This document shows, piece by piece, positions 25,766-33,866 of a stretch of DNA of 64,000 nt. Every line of letters begins with the position of its first letter. Positions within the stretch are counted from its first letter, which is position 1. The position numbers and the translations under genes are program-made. The notes beneath the pieces were generated by a model. The model saw nothing but the letters and a program-made list of their open reading frames with translations, searched no databases and had not been told where the DNA came from. This DNA comes from Cyclobacteriaceae bacterium (GTDB lineage Bacteria; Bacteroidota; Bacteroidia; Cytophagales; Cyclobacteriaceae): positions 97,377-161,376 of the forward strand of contig JANQPQ010000003.1 in the NCBI GenBank assembly GCA_028285445.1, written 5' to 3'.

Positions 25766-27673
25766 TTAAACTGGAACTGTAACAGTAGCAGTTGTCCCCG
25801 CACCTGGTTGTGATTCAAGTTTCCAGGTGCCTCCTATTTTGGTTGATCTGGATTCAATATTCTTCATACCAATTCCAGTATTTTCTTGTCCTTCACCCCA
25901 GCCCTTGCCGTCATCAGAAACTGTAAGTTGCAGCGATTCACCTTTTCTCTCAATTCTAATCTTCAGCTTGGTAGCGTTGGCATGCCTCAGCACATTACTG
26001 ATTAGCTCTTGCGCAATGCGATAAAGGTTGATTTCTTTTTCGGTTTCCAGGCGCTCATCAAACTGAATTGTCTCGAAGGTTACATGTAGCTTCTTTGTAG
26101 ATTCAATCAAATCCCGCAAATCTCGCAACGCCGCCACAAGCCCGAACTTGGTAAGCACCCCGGAAAGCATATTATGAGAAATCTGCCGCGTGTCTTCAAT
26201 GGCGGTATTTAGTAGCTGATTGATGCGTTGATGTTGCTCCGCCGCTTGCTTCTCCGGAACCAGGGCTTCTACATGGAGCTTGGCCGCTGACAAGGTGCTA
26301 CCCAATCTATCATGCAATTCCTCAGCCACCCTTTTGCGCTCCTTCTCCTGCCCTTCAATCATGGCATCAAAAGCTTTCAACTCCTGATCAGTCAGTAGCT
26401 TGCTGATTTCCCGGCTATGAATTTCCTCGTTTTTCTTACTGACCAGCTTCATAACACGAGAGCGATGCATGAAGAAAGCTATTGCGATACCGGCAACGAC
26501 AAATGCTGCCACTAATGTGATTATCAAGTTGTTACGCTCAACTTCAGCCTGCTGGATCTGTGCCCGTTGCTGCAAAATCTCCTTCTGGTTTTTCTCAGTT
26601 TCGTATTGGGTTTGAAGCTCGGCGATTTGAGCTGCAGTTTCTTCCCTATAAAGCTCTTTCAAGAGATTTGCTCGTTCCCTAAGAAACGCCAAGGAGGTGG
26701 TCAGGCCTCCGGATTTTTCGTATATGAATGATAAGTTCTCTAAAATAGGAGCAAGTTGCTTTTTATAGTTCTCCTTCCTTGCTATCGATTCAGCTTTATG
26801 ATAGTAGTATTTGGAACTATCAAATCGTAGTAACTCCTGAAATGCAAACCCTAGATTGTTAAGAACTCTTATTTCTTCTTCATAAGTTCCTCCACCCTGA
26901 TAGTACACCTTGCATATATGGTACATTTCAATCGCTTTCCTGAATTTCTTCATCCGCAAATAGACATTACCCAAGTTCATGTTACCATTAATGGCTTTGC
27001 TGTGATTTCCGGCTGACTCATAGAGTAGAATACCTTTTGCGTAATAGCTCCCTGCACTGTCTAAGGAACCTCTGTCAAAAAAGATATTACCAAGTTGCAT
27101 ATATGTTTGAGCTTGAGATGAGCTTGGAACTTTCATTTCATCAATTAAACTCCGTGACTTTAGCGCAAATTCCATAGCCCGGTCCAACTGATGATTGTGA
27201 CGAAGAGCATTAGAAATGTTATTATATGTACTTATCAATGAGCTAACTGAACCAGCTTTTTCTTTATAGCGGAGGCTTCTAAAAAAAAAGTATAACGCAG
27301 AGTCGATTTGGTTAAGATCCATGTAAAGGTTTCCCAGGTTATTTTCGACGATGGAAATATATCTATCGTTCTGGCTTTTGATTGATTTTGTCAAAGCCCT
27401 GTAATAATCTATTTTGGCCGAATCATATCTACCAATGCCCCTATACACAATTGCCCTATTTATCAGAACTTTCGCCATTAGTTCATCGGATTCACCGTTT
27501 TTTGCAAGGGACCAAGCTCTCGTTGAAAATTTGAGAGCCGATTCATATTTACCCGAATCATATTGTTCGTATGATTGGTTCACATAGGCCTCAATCTGTT
27601 CATCTTGACCTACCACTCTGATTGGGGTAAATATCACCACTAGCAGGACGTATATACAAAAGTTAAAGTGCAT
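25766..27673 (-). CDS. TPR-containing sensor histidine kinase (HisKA_3 type)
   Basis: This 635-aa protein has a signal peptide (about 1-23), a periplasmic array of five or more TPR repeats (about 25-330), a coiled coil, one membrane helix (about 382-404, IITLVAAFVVAGIAIAFFM), then the dimerisation/phosphoacceptor helix (His about 452 in EELHDRLGSTLSAAKL) and a HATPase domain (NVLRHA N box about 563, DDGKGWG G1, GIGMKNIESR G2). This is the Bacteroidota TPR-kinase design. The signal is unknown. The response regulator gene follows after 2 bp. Confidence 0.95.
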   Translation of the reverse strand: MHFNFCIYVLLVVIFTPIRVVGQDEQIEAYVNQSYEQYDSGKYESALKFSTRAWSLAKNGESDELMAKVLINRAIVYRGIGRYDSAKIDYYRALTKSIKSQNDRYISIVENNLGNLYMDLNQIDSALYFFFRSLRYKEKAGSVSSLISTYNNISNALRHNHQLDRAMEFALKSRSLIDEMKVPSSSQAQTYMQLGNIFFDRGSLDSAGSYYAKGILLYESAGNHSKAINGNMNLGNVYLRMKKFRKAIEMYHICKVYYQGGGTYEEEIRVLNNLGFAFQELLRFDSSKYYYHKAESIARKENYKKQLAPILENLSFIYEKSGGLTTSLAFLRERANLLKELYREETAAQIAELQTQYETEKNQKEILQQRAQIQQAEVERNNLIITLVAAFVVAGIAIAFFMHRSRVMKLVSKKNEEIHSREISKLLTDQELKAFDAMIEGQEKERKRVAEELHDRLGSTLSAAKLHVEALVPEKQAAEQHQRINQLLNTAIEDTRQISHNMLSGVLTKFGLVAALRDLRDLIESTKKLHVTFETIQFDERLETEKEINLYRIAQELISNVLRHANATKLKIRIERKGESLQLTVSDDGKGWGEGQENTGIGMKNIESRSTKIGGTWKLESQPGAGTTATVTVPV

Positions 27674-27721
27674 AGCTTAGTACCATCTCATGATTAAGAT
27701 GGTACTAATTTACTAATAATA

Positions 27722-28093
27722 TTACGGCCGGTCATCCGCGTCGTCCTCCCCCACCATTACCTTACCCTCTTCTGGAGTGCCTGGCCCAAATACTTTAATT
27801 CCTGCAATTGGGATTTTTGCTGCTAATCTCTGCCCGAAATCAACTTTTAAGCTTAAAATATAAGGCTCAGTCACGCTATTATCAACTTCAAGATTAACAA
27901 CAACATATTTCTCCATGTTACAGATGTTAGTCTCTATTACTGGTCTAACAGAGTGACTAAAACCCTGTGGAATTTTAACTAAACCACTCAATTCGAATTT
28001 GCCATTAGCTTCTTTTAAATGCATAAATGGCTTCTTGTCATTCATGAAGTTCAAAACCCCATTGAAATCCGTAACTTTTTTTACTTCAAACAT
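27722..28093 (-). CDS. Hypothetical protein, protease-linked
   Basis: This 123-aa protein has no signal peptide or membrane segment. It looks beta-rich, with strands such as GKFELSGLVKIPQGF and MEKYVVVNLEVDNSV, and ends in an acidic tail (GEDDADDRP). It is not recognised. It starts 11 bp after the protease gene (28105-29160), so the two are probably translated from one mRNA. It might bind or modulate the protease; that is inference from order only. Confidence 0.6.
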   Translation of the reverse strand: MFEVKKVTDFNGVLNFMNDKKPFMHLKEANGKFELSGLVKIPQGFSHSVRPVIETNICNMEKYVVVNLEVDNSVTEPYILSLKVDFGQRLAAKIPIAGIKVFGPGTPEEGKVMVGEDDADDRP

Positions 28094-28104
28094 AGCTTTT
28101 GATT

Positions 28105-29160
28105 TTAGTTCAATGATTGTATTAGACTTGAGTTAATCTTCTGGCAACGCATATCTAAATATGGTCTCGCATAAAACTGCATAGGCCTATATATCTTGCA
28201 CTTATCCGAATACGGGACGTATCTCCCAGAAGTGCTAGACATAAGACCAATGACGCCAAGTCCTGATTCGCTTTTGGCAATTACTGGGGAACCGGAATTA
28301 CCCCAGTACGTATCGAGTGAGGTGCTAAAGTAATCGCTGTCTATATCAGTAAGAATCTTAGCGCCGTCAGTAAATTTCATTGGAAGGCCCAGGGGATGTC
28401 CTAAAGCATTAACGTCGCATCCCCCCCTGTACGAAAAATCCATATTTAAAGTCAATGGCTTTTGATTTGCGGAGACCTTCCTATCTAGTTGAATAATAAT
28501 CCAGTCGCCACCGGAGTCACTCGAACTTCCTACAATCCTTAACCCTTGGTACACATCCGACTTGCGAAAGTGACGATATGCAACATTGTGACTTTGATCG
28601 TATCTGTAATTGAATATAAATGAGAGTTCATTTGCAGAGGAGTCGGATCTCTTTTCCGGAATTAGATGCTTTGCGGTAATGACTAAGTCATTCGAAACCA
28701 GAAACGCTGTCCCCTTCGTTATGGAGGGTTGTAGTAGAAATGGAGCCCTATCCATTAACCTGAGCCCTCGTATTTCCATCCTAGTTCTGAGATTAAATGG
28801 TTCCTTCTTCAAATAGTAACTGTTCCGATCGTAATTGAATGCTAACTTTGAGGTCTTAATCACACCAGCCACTCCTTTAGAAAATTCCAGGTATGTATCT
28901 CCATTCACAATGCAGCTATTAATGACTTCCCTGCGATTGTCAACACCAAATAAAAGAGATTGAGCCTGACCTGCATTGAAAAGATCATTGGATGAAACTA
29001 AATGCAGGTCAACGTTGAATACTGAGTCGCTTTTCCTAGATGTATTGCCAGATTTGTGGAACTCGATCCATTCATCATAATTCCTACCCCTCAAATCAAG
29101 TTCTTCATAAATCGTCTCTGCGTTGAAGTTTTTAAGAATATCATGAGGTGAAGTCGTCAT
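28105..29160 (-). CDS. Trypsin-like serine protease (S1/S1B fold)
   Basis: This 351-aa protein has no clear signal peptide. The catalytic triad is visible: His in FLVSNDLVITAKHLI (about 163), Asp in GGDWIIIQLD (about 219) and Ser in YWGNSGSPVI (about 289). The core (about 145-340) matches trypsin-like peptidases, with the GNSGSPV form common in V8/HtrA-type enzymes. The first ~140 residues form an unrecognised domain. Lack of an export signal means it may act in the cytoplasm. It is followed 11 bp later by a small gene and preceded by two membrane/barrel genes. Confidence 0.85.
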   Translation of the reverse strand: MTTSPHDILKNFNAETIYEELDLRGRNYDEWIEFHKSGNTSRKSDSVFNVDLHLVSSNDLFNAGQAQSLLFGVDNRREVINSCIVNGDTYLEFSKGVAGVIKTSKLAFNYDRNSYYLKKEPFNLRTRMEIRGLRLMDRAPFLLQPSITKGTAFLVSNDLVITAKHLIPEKRSDSSANELSFIFNYRYDQSHNVAYRHFRKSDVYQGLRIVGSSSDSGGDWIIIQLDRKVSANQKPLTLNMDFSYRGGCDVNALGHPLGLPMKFTDGAKILTDIDSDYFSTSLDTYWGNSGSPVIAKSESGLGVIGLMSSTSGRYVPYSDKCKIYRPMQFYARPYLDMRCQKINSSLIQSLN

Positions 29161-29208
29161 AGTATTGGTTTATTTTAAATCCATGATTTGGTGATTCTAA
29201 CCAGCAAT

Positions 29209-30237
29209 CTACTCCTCCTTCTTATTCAATCTATCTCTGGTGCCTATCAGCGACGATACCACCCGGAGGTCAATGACTACCCCAAGGTAGTAGCCAACAT
29301 CCCATTCCTCTTTGATCAATGAGTTGTCAAAGGGTCTGTTCCACAAATCGTTGCCGTAATTAAAATCGGGATTATTTGCTAATACGTTGTGTCGACCACA
29401 ATGGATGCCTGCTGATAGATAGCCACCTTTGGCAAACTCAAGATTCAGGCCCAGGAAAAGGTCATCAAATAGATCCTCGTCCAGCCCAAATCCGAACCCT
29501 ACTGACAAGTACTCATACCACTTGAGTTTGCTCCAGTAATAATCCTCTGACCTCTGCCAGGGGTAGAAAACGGCCATCACACTTAGCTTTCGTTGGTGCT
29601 CAGTAAAATCTCCTATTAAGGTAGAATCTACTCCATTGTTAAGCACGAAGCTTGTGAGATTGGTGGGATTGTTTAAAGAGCTATGGAAGTATCCTGCCAT
29701 GATGGCAACGTGATAACTCCTCTCCCCGGTCAATTCTATCTCCCAACTAAATATTTGATCTTCTCCTCTCACTACCTCAAAACCCACCTTCTCCGAAAAA
29801 ACATCAGATGTATCACTGCTCAGGATAGTGAGGGCCAGAGAATCTTGTGCAATCCCAAGTTCCCCACTTCGATCTTCTGGAACAAATATGCTCAGGCTAT
29901 TGCTAGGATTATACTCCTTCCCATCAATCTTGAATTTAAACTCTTTGGCATTCTCAATCCTATCGACTATCAGAATTGCATACCGATACTTTTTACTTTC
30001 CGGCAATACAGTAGGAAATGAAGTTCCTTCAATTCTTTTCCCTTTGCCATCAATGGCCAGGTAAACGATTTTGTCATCTATTAAAACGCCATCGTGCTTC
30101 TTAAGTATTCTCTCTAAGTTGCTGAATTTCTTTGATAAGACCTCCAAGTGCCATGGACTTAATTGGGCGCAAACATCATTTGCGAGAACACAGATGGCAG
30201 CCAATATAACCGTGGTAGTAATAGTAGCTCTTTTCAT
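29209..30237 (-). CDS. Hypothetical secreted beta-barrel-like protein
   Basis: This 342-aa protein has a signal peptide (MKRATITTTVILAAICVLANDVCAQ). An N-terminal beta domain (about 30-170, with FKFKIDGKEYNPSNSLSIFVP) is followed by a barrel-like second half with glycine and aromatic strands (YEYLSVGFGFGLDEDLFDD, GYLSAGIHCGRHNV, DVGYYLGVVIDLRVV). No family was recognised. It starts 6 bp after the small membrane protein gene, forming a likely operon with it and perhaps with the protease. An outer-membrane location is probable. Confidence 0.65.
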   Translation of the reverse strand: MKRATITTTVILAAICVLANDVCAQLSPWHLEVLSKKFSNLERILKKHDGVLIDDKIVYLAIDGKGKRIEGTSFPTVLPESKKYRYAILIVDRIENAKEFKFKIDGKEYNPSNSLSIFVPEDRSGELGIAQDSLALTILSSDTSDVFSEKVGFEVVRGEDQIFSWEIELTGERSYHVAIMAGYFHSSLNNPTNLTSFVLNNGVDSTLIGDFTEHQRKLSVMAVFYPWQRSEDYYWSKLKWYEYLSVGFGFGLDEDLFDDLFLGLNLEFAKGGYLSAGIHCGRHNVLANNPDFNYGNDLWNRPFDNSLIKEEWDVGYYLGVVIDLRVVSSLIGTRDRLNKKEE

Positions 30238-30243
30238 AGCATA

Positions 30244-30699
30244 TTAGTTTTTATTTCTCCTCTCAATTGCCCCGGCAACTTTGTTTATTGAATAAGGCAC
30301 TACGCCTACTCCAAGCGCTATGAGGGCATTTGTTAAATTCTCGATGTTAGGGGCATAGCCTGTTCTGATGTAAACTGTGGTGTAAAAAACGAATAGGCAA
30401 AAGGAAAAAATCAAAGCAGAAACACCTCCAATAAAGGCAATAAGCCGACTGGCGCTGGGCACAGTATTAGCCGGATCATGATCTGTTGAAAGGGCTTCAA
30501 TTAGGTTGTACCCCTTAAGCTTCCACAACAATACAACACTAACGATTGCCGCGAAGACCAGTGGCAAATATGACACTAGAATGTAAAGGCCAAGCCCATC
30601 GGTTGGTAAGCAATCATCGTAAGGACATTTGTCATTAACTTGTGCGTATGCAACTACAGACAGACAAAGACCATTGATCACGAGTAGTAACTTCTTCAT
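30244..30699 (-). CDS. Hypothetical membrane protein with signal peptide
   Basis: This 151-aa protein begins with a signal sequence (MKKLLLVINGLCLSVVAYAQ), then a short Cys-containing loop (DKCPYDDCLPTD) and three hydrophobic helices (YILVSYLPLVFAAIVSVVLL, RLIAFIGGVSALIFSFCLFV, NALIALGVGVVPYSINKVAG). It ends in a basic tail. The family is not recognised. It opens the gene run at 30699-27722; the two cysteines could form a disulfide in the periplasm. Confidence 0.6.
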   Translation of the reverse strand: MKKLLLVINGLCLSVVAYAQVNDKCPYDDCLPTDGLGLYILVSYLPLVFAAIVSVVLLWKLKGYNLIEALSTDHDPANTVPSASRLIAFIGGVSALIFSFCLFVFYTTVYIRTGYAPNIENLTNALIALGVGVVPYSINKVAGAIERRNKN

Positions 30700-30826
30700 G
30701 ACTTTCAGATTTTAATAATCCAAATGTGTCTGAAGAAACCTTAAATGCGCTCATTAAAATTCGTGGAAACTACTCACTAGTTGTAGTGAATTATTATAAA
30801 CAAGATTAGTTAGTACAATTACTCCC

Positions 30827-31672
30827 TTACCCCAACAAACCTTCCAGACGTTCGATGAGGCTCTTAATTTCAGTGAGCACTTGCGGGTCTTCTTCCTTGA
30901 TGGCCTTATTTAACACCGAAAGAATCTTACCCTTAATCTTGGTTATTTGCTGATCTTTCTCGAGAAATACAGGCTCCTTTACCTCGGGCACATTGCTCAT
31001 TTTATCCAGTGATTTATCCATGGCCTCAAGCAGCTGCCCCCTTATTACATCTACTTTGTGCTTAAGATCCTGAACATTCTGCACCCTGGTTTTCGGATCA
31101 GCCTCAGCAAAAATCTGAATATCCGATTTCTTTACTTTGATTTCCCCATTGAGAATATCCCTTCGCAATTTTGGGTTGGATTTACCAATTAAGTCAAGTC
31201 CGGTGGCAAATTTTGCGTCTCTTTTGATGGTACTATCGCTAACCCCAAATTCATCTCCCAACAGCTGCGAAGTCTCAAGGCCCTTAGTGCCTCGATTACG
31301 CACTTTATCGTAGCCGCCACGATCTTGTTTCTGAGCGAGGTACTTAAGGCCGCGGTAATAACTGAGCTGATCTGATCTGAGATTCCGTCTTCCCAACTGA
31401 TTGTCAATCATCCACCTTTTCACTTCCTCCACATCGGCGAAAGTCATCACCTCCACTTTAAAGGGAAGTTCATGCTGTGTGCAAATCTCAAACCGATGGT
31501 GACCATCAACCAGAATATCCTGACTGCCCTTTCTCCAGACAATTAGCGCATCCCGGCAACCATGAGTCAAAACATTCTCCTCCAACTGCTTAAATGCTTC
31601 ACCATCCAAAGGACTAATGAATTGCTTCAGCTCTGGTAAGATGGTGATGCTCTTCTTCAATTTTGTTTTCAT
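30827..31672 (-). CDS. ParB/Sulfiredoxin-fold regulator-like protein
   Basis: This 281-aa protein has an N-terminal ParB-type domain (about 10-110): GEAFKQLEENVLTHG and ILVDGHHRFEICTQHELPF. A central helical region (about 115-180) has QLLGDEFGVSDSTIKRDAKFA, a convincing helix-turn-helix. The C-terminal part is a charged coiled coil. Such stand-alone ParB-domain proteins occur on plasmids, phages and in chromosomal islands, often as regulators rather than segregation factors; no parA is adjacent. Palindromes at 31707-31718 and 31730-31741 just upstream suggest autoregulation. A relation to the neighbouring injection system is not shown. Confidence 0.82.
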   Translation of the reverse strand: MKTKLKKSITILPELKQFISPLDGEAFKQLEENVLTHGCRDALIVWRKGSQDILVDGHHRFEICTQHELPFKVEVMTFADVEEVKRWMIDNQLGRRNLRSDQLSYYRGLKYLAQKQDRGGYDKVRNRGTKGLETSQLLGDEFGVSDSTIKRDAKFATGLDLIGKSNPKLRRDILNGEIKVKKSDIQIFAEADPKTRVQNVQDLKHKVDVIRGQLLEAMDKSLDKMSNVPEVKEPVFLEKDQQITKIKGKILSVLNKAIKEEDPQVLTEIKSLIERLEGLLG

Positions 31673-31706
31673 TTTCTTCTTATTGCCTCATTTCGCCGCG
31701 AATATA

Positions 31707-31741
31707 AGTATTTATACGTAGAGCGGGTACGTATTAATACG
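31707..31741. promoter_or_regulatory. Tandem palindromes upstream of the ParB-like gene
   Basis: CGTATTAATACG (31730-31741) is a perfect 12-bp palindrome. AGTATTTATACG (31707-31718) differs from it at two positions and lies 23 bp away, about two helical turns. They sit 35-70 bp upstream of the start at 31672, which fits operator sites for the ParB/HTH protein itself. Confidence 0.5.
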
Positions 31742-31806
31742 ATTTGGCGCGGCTAGCAAGAGAGATCAATTGAGTACATTCCATATTCTCAAGCAGCCAT
31801 ACATAC

Positions 31807-32139
31807 ATGATAAATCTCAAAGGTAACTGGGCCTCTTCCTGCGGTTGCCGGTTAGAAATTCATAGACACCTCGATCCCACCTTTGGTGGCACATTGGTAA
31901 TGTCAAACGAAGAAGTATGGGAATTTAATGGTATCCACGACAGTATAGGAAATTTCGGAATGGTAGCGAACCAGGTGAGCAACCCATCCTCCCCTCCCCT
32001 GGGAATTAGGGGGCAATTGATAAATGGTAATGGCGTTCCACGACTTGAGTTAGACCTTGAGAGTAAAGCACACCAACTTCAGCAGTCCATATTATTTTAT
32101 GAGGAGCATCTTATTCCAACTACGCTTTTGGAGCAATAA
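31807..32139 (+). CDS. Hypothetical small beta-rich protein
   Basis: This 110-aa protein has no signal peptide. It opens with LKGNWASSCGCRLEIHRHLD and GGTLVMSN, a pattern faintly like the first strands of avidin-type or lipocalin-like barrels (L-x-G-x-W). The rest lacks the biotin-site residues I would expect, so no family is assigned. A second half runs GQLINGNGVPRLELDLES. It lies between the ParB-like gene and the putative eCIS cargo and is transcribed in the same direction as the eCIS operon. Confidence 0.45.
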   Translation: MINLKGNWASSCGCRLEIHRHLDPTFGGTLVMSNEEVWEFNGIHDSIGNFGMVANQVSNPSSPPLGIRGQLINGNGVPRLELDLESKAHQLQQSILFYEEHLIPTTLLEQ

Positions 32140-32289
32140 ACCAAAGGCGGCTTTTCATCCGGTCAATTTGAACTTTTGATTTAAGCCGATTGCAAGAACA
32201 AGTTCAAATTAGCATTCCAAATCACTATATTGAAGACCAGAATCTATTTCATACTTTCTTCTAGTTGTGAATTCCAAACCCAAATTGTT

Positions 32290-32832
32290 ATGAAAATCAA
32301 CAGCACCCGAAACCTAAGCAGTGCTCGCCGGGAATCTGTGCCCCCCAACCACCAAGGTCCCGGCCGCTCTTCTTTTCCTGACAATAGGGATTCTTCCATT
32401 GTGCAACGAAAGTTGCAAAAGCTAGCAGATAATTCGATTGCAGAAAGCTCAAAAACCATTCAACGCTACCCTGATGAAGATGATGAGGAGCGCCTTCCCA
32501 CCAATCCGCAGGAGCTAGTTTATGACCTTACCCACGATCATCGCCCTGAAAACCCTTTGGTATTTCAAACAAATCAAGATCGAGCCAATGGCACCCACAG
32601 CATTGAGTGGGTGGTCCATTATGATGTTGATGACGCCGATCCTGTCTATTACGCAATCCATGCCCATTTCAACAATGGTGGTAACGTACCCACACACCTC
32701 CACTTTAAGGAATGTGCTATAGATAACATGGAGATTTTGTTCAATTTGCCGGTAGCTATCTATGCGCGTCTTCCACATCCCGATGACTCCGACTCTGATG
32801 AAGGAGAAATGATGGATCTTGGTGACATTTAA
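32290..32832 (+). CDS. Candidate eCIS-associated cargo protein with 'QRKLQ' leader
   Basis: The protein is about 180 aa from ATG 32290; an in-frame ATG at 32230 would add twenty hydrophobic-leaning residues but is less likely. Residues about 1-80 are low-complexity and polar, with SSIVQRKLQKLADNS and TIQRYPDEDDEE. That QRKLQ-ADNS pattern is typical of the N-terminal region of DUF4157-containing and other eCIS-associated proteins in Bacteroidota. The DUF4157 HExxH motif itself is absent. A compact domain follows (about 85-170) with HAHFNNGGNVPTHLHFKE and an acidic tail. It lies 465 bp upstream of the Pvc16-like gene. Role as loaded cargo is inference. Confidence 0.6.
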   Translation: MKINSTRNLSSARRESVPPNHQGPGRSSFPDNRDSSIVQRKLQKLADNSIAESSKTIQRYPDEDDEERLPTNPQELVYDLTHDHRPENPLVFQTNQDRANGTHSIEWVVHYDVDDADPVYYAIHAHFNNGGNVPTHLHFKECAIDNMEILFNLPVAIYARLPHPDDSDSDEGEMMDLGDI

Positions 32833-33003
32833 GAAAACTGGTAACTTACTGTTAATCTGGAAGGTAGAATTTGACTCGGCAATTATTTCCTGTCACCTTG
32901 CTTGGTGGCCTTGCATGATAACGCTAGAATCGTTAAACTAGCTTACTTTATAAAATACATACGGCCCCAAAATTCAGAGAGCAGTTTATGAATTTTTGTT
33001 AGA

Positions 33004-33261
33004 ATGAAGAAGCTAATAGCAAAGGAGTTCCTATGGCTATTAGGTATACTTCTGTTGTCGTTTCCTGTGGCAGTAGTGCTCAGGAAAACTGTCACGAGTT
33101 ACCTTGAATCGCTGAACGATTTCCTTAGCCGCTTCAACCTGGGAGAAGCCAGTGCCTTGATGGAGGGAGAGCTATATCTTATTGGCTTTGCTGGCCTTTA
33201 TATTATCAGGTTTGTATCAGCGGCGATTTCAACAGTGGTCGCAAAAGAAGAAGGAAAGTAG
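33004..33261 (+). CDS. Small two-helix membrane protein
   Basis: This 85-aa protein has two hydrophobic segments: FLWLLGILLLSFPVAVVL near the N-terminus and LYLIGFAGLYIIRFVSAAIS near the C-terminus, joined by an amphipathic linker. The ends are basic. The family is not recognised. It lies 36 bp upstream of the first eCIS structural gene and in the same direction, so it is probably co-transcribed. It may be a holin-like release factor or a membrane anchor for the particle; neither is shown by sequence. Confidence 0.6.
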   Translation: MKKLIAKEFLWLLGILLLSFPVAVVLRKTVTSYLESLNDFLSRFNLGEASALMEGELYLIGFAGLYIIRFVSAAISTVVAKEEGK

Positions 33262-33297
33262 GCCTTCATCTTTATTAGTAATAACAATACTGGAATT

Positions 33298-33864
33298 ATG
33301 CTACAAAAAGCATTAGGTATTATTCAGTCAGATCTCAACAGCTATCTAAAGCTGAAATTTGATTTTAATGAAGACATAGTTCTGCTATCAAACTTCGTAG
33401 GTGTTGATGGCACTTCATCAATAAAAAGCGAAAATAAAGTGATAGTAACACTAGTCAATCTTGAGCATGAAACTGTTATCGGCCTGCGACATGAGCCTCG
33501 AGAAGAGGTAGCGTTACGAAATAATCCAATTCATCTAAATGCCTATGTTCTTCTGAGCTCCTACTTCGGCGATAACAACTATGCAGAAGCGCTAAAATTC
33601 TTATCTGAGGTTGTTGGCTTCTTCCAGGGCAAGCAAGTTTTCGATCACAACAACACACCCAGCCTACCTAATGGTATTGCTAAACTGATTTTCAAAATGC
33701 AAACTTACTCCTTCCAGGAGTTAAGTCATTTATGGGGAATGCTGGGAGCCAAATATTTGCCCTCAGTGGTATACCAAATGCGGCTCATTGCAATTGACTC
33801 CGAGCGCACAACAGATGTGTTGCCTTCAATTTCCGGAACAGAAACCTCTGGGAGAAAAGTATAG
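33298..33864 (+). CDS. eCIS Pvc16/Afp16-like protein (DUF4255), sheath cap/terminator
   Basis: This 188-aa protein resembles the DUF4255/Pvc16 N-terminal family: IIQSDLNSYLKLKFDF at the start, VIVTLVNLEHE, then NAYVLLSSYFGDNNYAEALKFLSEVVGFFQGKQVFDH and FQELSHLWGMLGAKYLPSVVYQMRLI. Members cap the distal end of the tube and sheath of Afp/PVC particles. It is the first recognised gene of the operon and is followed after 2 bp by the gene of unknown function at 33867. Confidence 0.85.
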   Translation: MLQKALGIIQSDLNSYLKLKFDFNEDIVLLSNFVGVDGTSSIKSENKVIVTLVNLEHETVIGLRHEPREEVALRNNPIHLNAYVLLSSYFGDNNYAEALKFLSEVVGFFQGKQVFDHNNTPSLPNGIAKLIFKMQTYSFQELSHLWGMLGAKYLPSVVYQMRLIAIDSERTTDVLPSISGTETSGRKV

Positions 33865-33866
33865 GC

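Noticed and set aside
31807..32139. Avidin-family biotin-binding protein
   Set aside because: Only an L-x-G-x-W start is similar; biotin-contact residues and the rest of the barrel pattern are not visible.
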